From positions 1-15,582 of the forward strand of contig JALGTI010000034.1 in the NCBI GenBank assembly GCA_029821455.1: DNA of 15,582 nucleotides, in the 5' to 3' direction. Positions within the stretch are counted from its first letter, which is position 1, and each line of letters begins with the position of its first letter. Below the pieces are notes generated by a model, which was not told where the DNA came from, did no database searches, and worked only from the letters and a program-made list of their open reading frames with translations. The stretch comes from Candidatus Zipacnadia bacterium. Lineage in GTDB: Bacteria; Armatimonadota; Zipacnadia; Zipacnadales; Zipacnadaceae. A program made the translations under genes and the position numbers. Positions 15,111 through 15,582 of the stretch are shown here, piece after piece.

Positions 15111-15582
15111 TCATAGCGCCATCCAGCAGTCTTGGCGGTCAGACCGCTTCGCCGCGTCCATTACCCGCTCGATGTAGACGCCCTGCTCAAGCCCGGGTTC
15201 GCAGGGCACGCCGCATCCGACAGCATCCAGAAAGTTGTGAAGGCAGGCCACGTGCGCCCGCAGCCAGCCAATCGTGAACTTGGGCCCGGGGAAGGCAACA
15301 GCCGGCTCCGGGTAGCGCTGGGCGGTATCTATCGCCAGCCAGCCCTGCTTTCCGCCTGTAGGGGAAGCAGCCGCTGTGAGATCGTATGCCTCCAGCCAGT
15401 TGGGCTGCATGGTATTGAAGCGCAAAGCGCCCGTCTCGCCATGGATCTCAAAACGCAGCTCATCCTGCATCCCCGTAGCAATCTTCGTGGCCTCGATCGT
15501 ACCCACTCCGCCATCTGGCAGCCGCACAACAGCGTACATAGCATCTTCCGCTTCAACAGGCACGCGGCGACCAGAACCATCA
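15111..15582 (-). CDS. C-terminal part of a Gfo/Idh/MocA family oxidoreductase (cut by window end)
   Basis: About 157 codons run from the right edge to TGA at 15111-15113. The visible part is the C-terminal beta-sheet domain: VEAEDAMYAVVRLPDGGVGT, EATKIATGMQDELRFEIHGE, TGALRFN, then a region with WLRAHVACLHNFLDAVG and EPGLEQGVYIERVMDAA. This is the typical C-terminal half of the family (ED....R...G..GT.E......G.......I.G..G...F). The Rossmann domain and active-site motif lie outside the window. Its stop is 25 bases before the isomerase-like gene, so it is the upstream member of that operon. The likely role is an NAD(P)-dependent sugar or cyclitol dehydrogenase; the substrate is unknown. Confidence 0.8.
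   Translation of the reverse strand, partial: DGSGRRVPVEAEDAMYAVVRLPDGGVGTIEATKIATGMQDELRFEIHGETGALRFNTMQPNWLEAYDLTAAASPTGGKQGWLAIDTAQRYPEPAVAFPGPKFTIGWLRAHVACLHNFLDAVGCGVPCEPGLEQGVYIERVMDAAKRSDRQDCWMAL

Noticed and set aside
1..15582. CRISPR array, tRNA, rRNA or riboswitch
   Set aside because: I saw no regularly spaced repeats, tRNA-like cloverleaf, rRNA-like sequence or recognisable riboswitch core on either strand.

Overview
The window looks like chromosomal DNA from a free-living, moderately GC-rich Gram-negative-type bacterium that degrades plant sugars. Secretins (outer-membrane channels), Sec-type signal peptides, strong GGAGG-type ribosome binding sites and carbohydrate genes support this. 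The style of the Gfo/Idh/MocA and isomerase genes recalls Armatimonadota or the Planctomycetes/Lentisphaerae group. That placement is family knowledge and guesswork, not proof.

Layout. (1) Positions 1-1742, plus strand: the end of an unknown gene, an intact secreted helical-repeat protein, a remnant of a secreted beta-rich protein with an internal amber codon, and a truncated paralogue of the helical-repeat protein, also with an amber codon. (2) Positions 1785-5411, minus strand: a 1208-residue secreted protein with carbohydrate-binding modules and a glycosidase-like TIM barrel. (3) Positions 5412-5991: the leader of that gene, with a perfect hairpin, and a fragment of a GH36 alpha-galactosidase gene. 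(4) Positions 5992-10858, minus strand: three consecutive secretin-family genes in one tight operon. (5) Positions 10859-12540: a gene graveyard holding a DegT-type aminotransferase C-terminus and a GH127-type beta-L-arabinofuranosidase C-terminus (both plus strand, both with frameshift and stop) and a transposase C-terminus (minus strand). About 530 bases of it (10859-11389) I cannot assign. (6) Positions 12541-15582, minus strand: an operon of Gfo/Idh/MocA oxidoreductase (cut by the window edge), an L-arabinose/L-fucose isomerase-like enzyme and a second Gfo/Idh/MocA oxidoreductase.

How it fits together. The secreted glycosidase-like protein and the oxidoreductase/isomerase operon suggest use of plant-derived sugars. 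The dead GH36, GH127 and aminotransferase pieces suggest the locus once held more of this and has been eroded, possibly with help from insertion sequences. The secretin trio is a separate unit: no pilus or type II secretion partners are visible here. The points most worth following are the secretin triplet (including a middle copy without the usual C-terminal signature), the unclassified large glycosidase-like protein, and the run of in-frame TAG codons in the left-hand genes.
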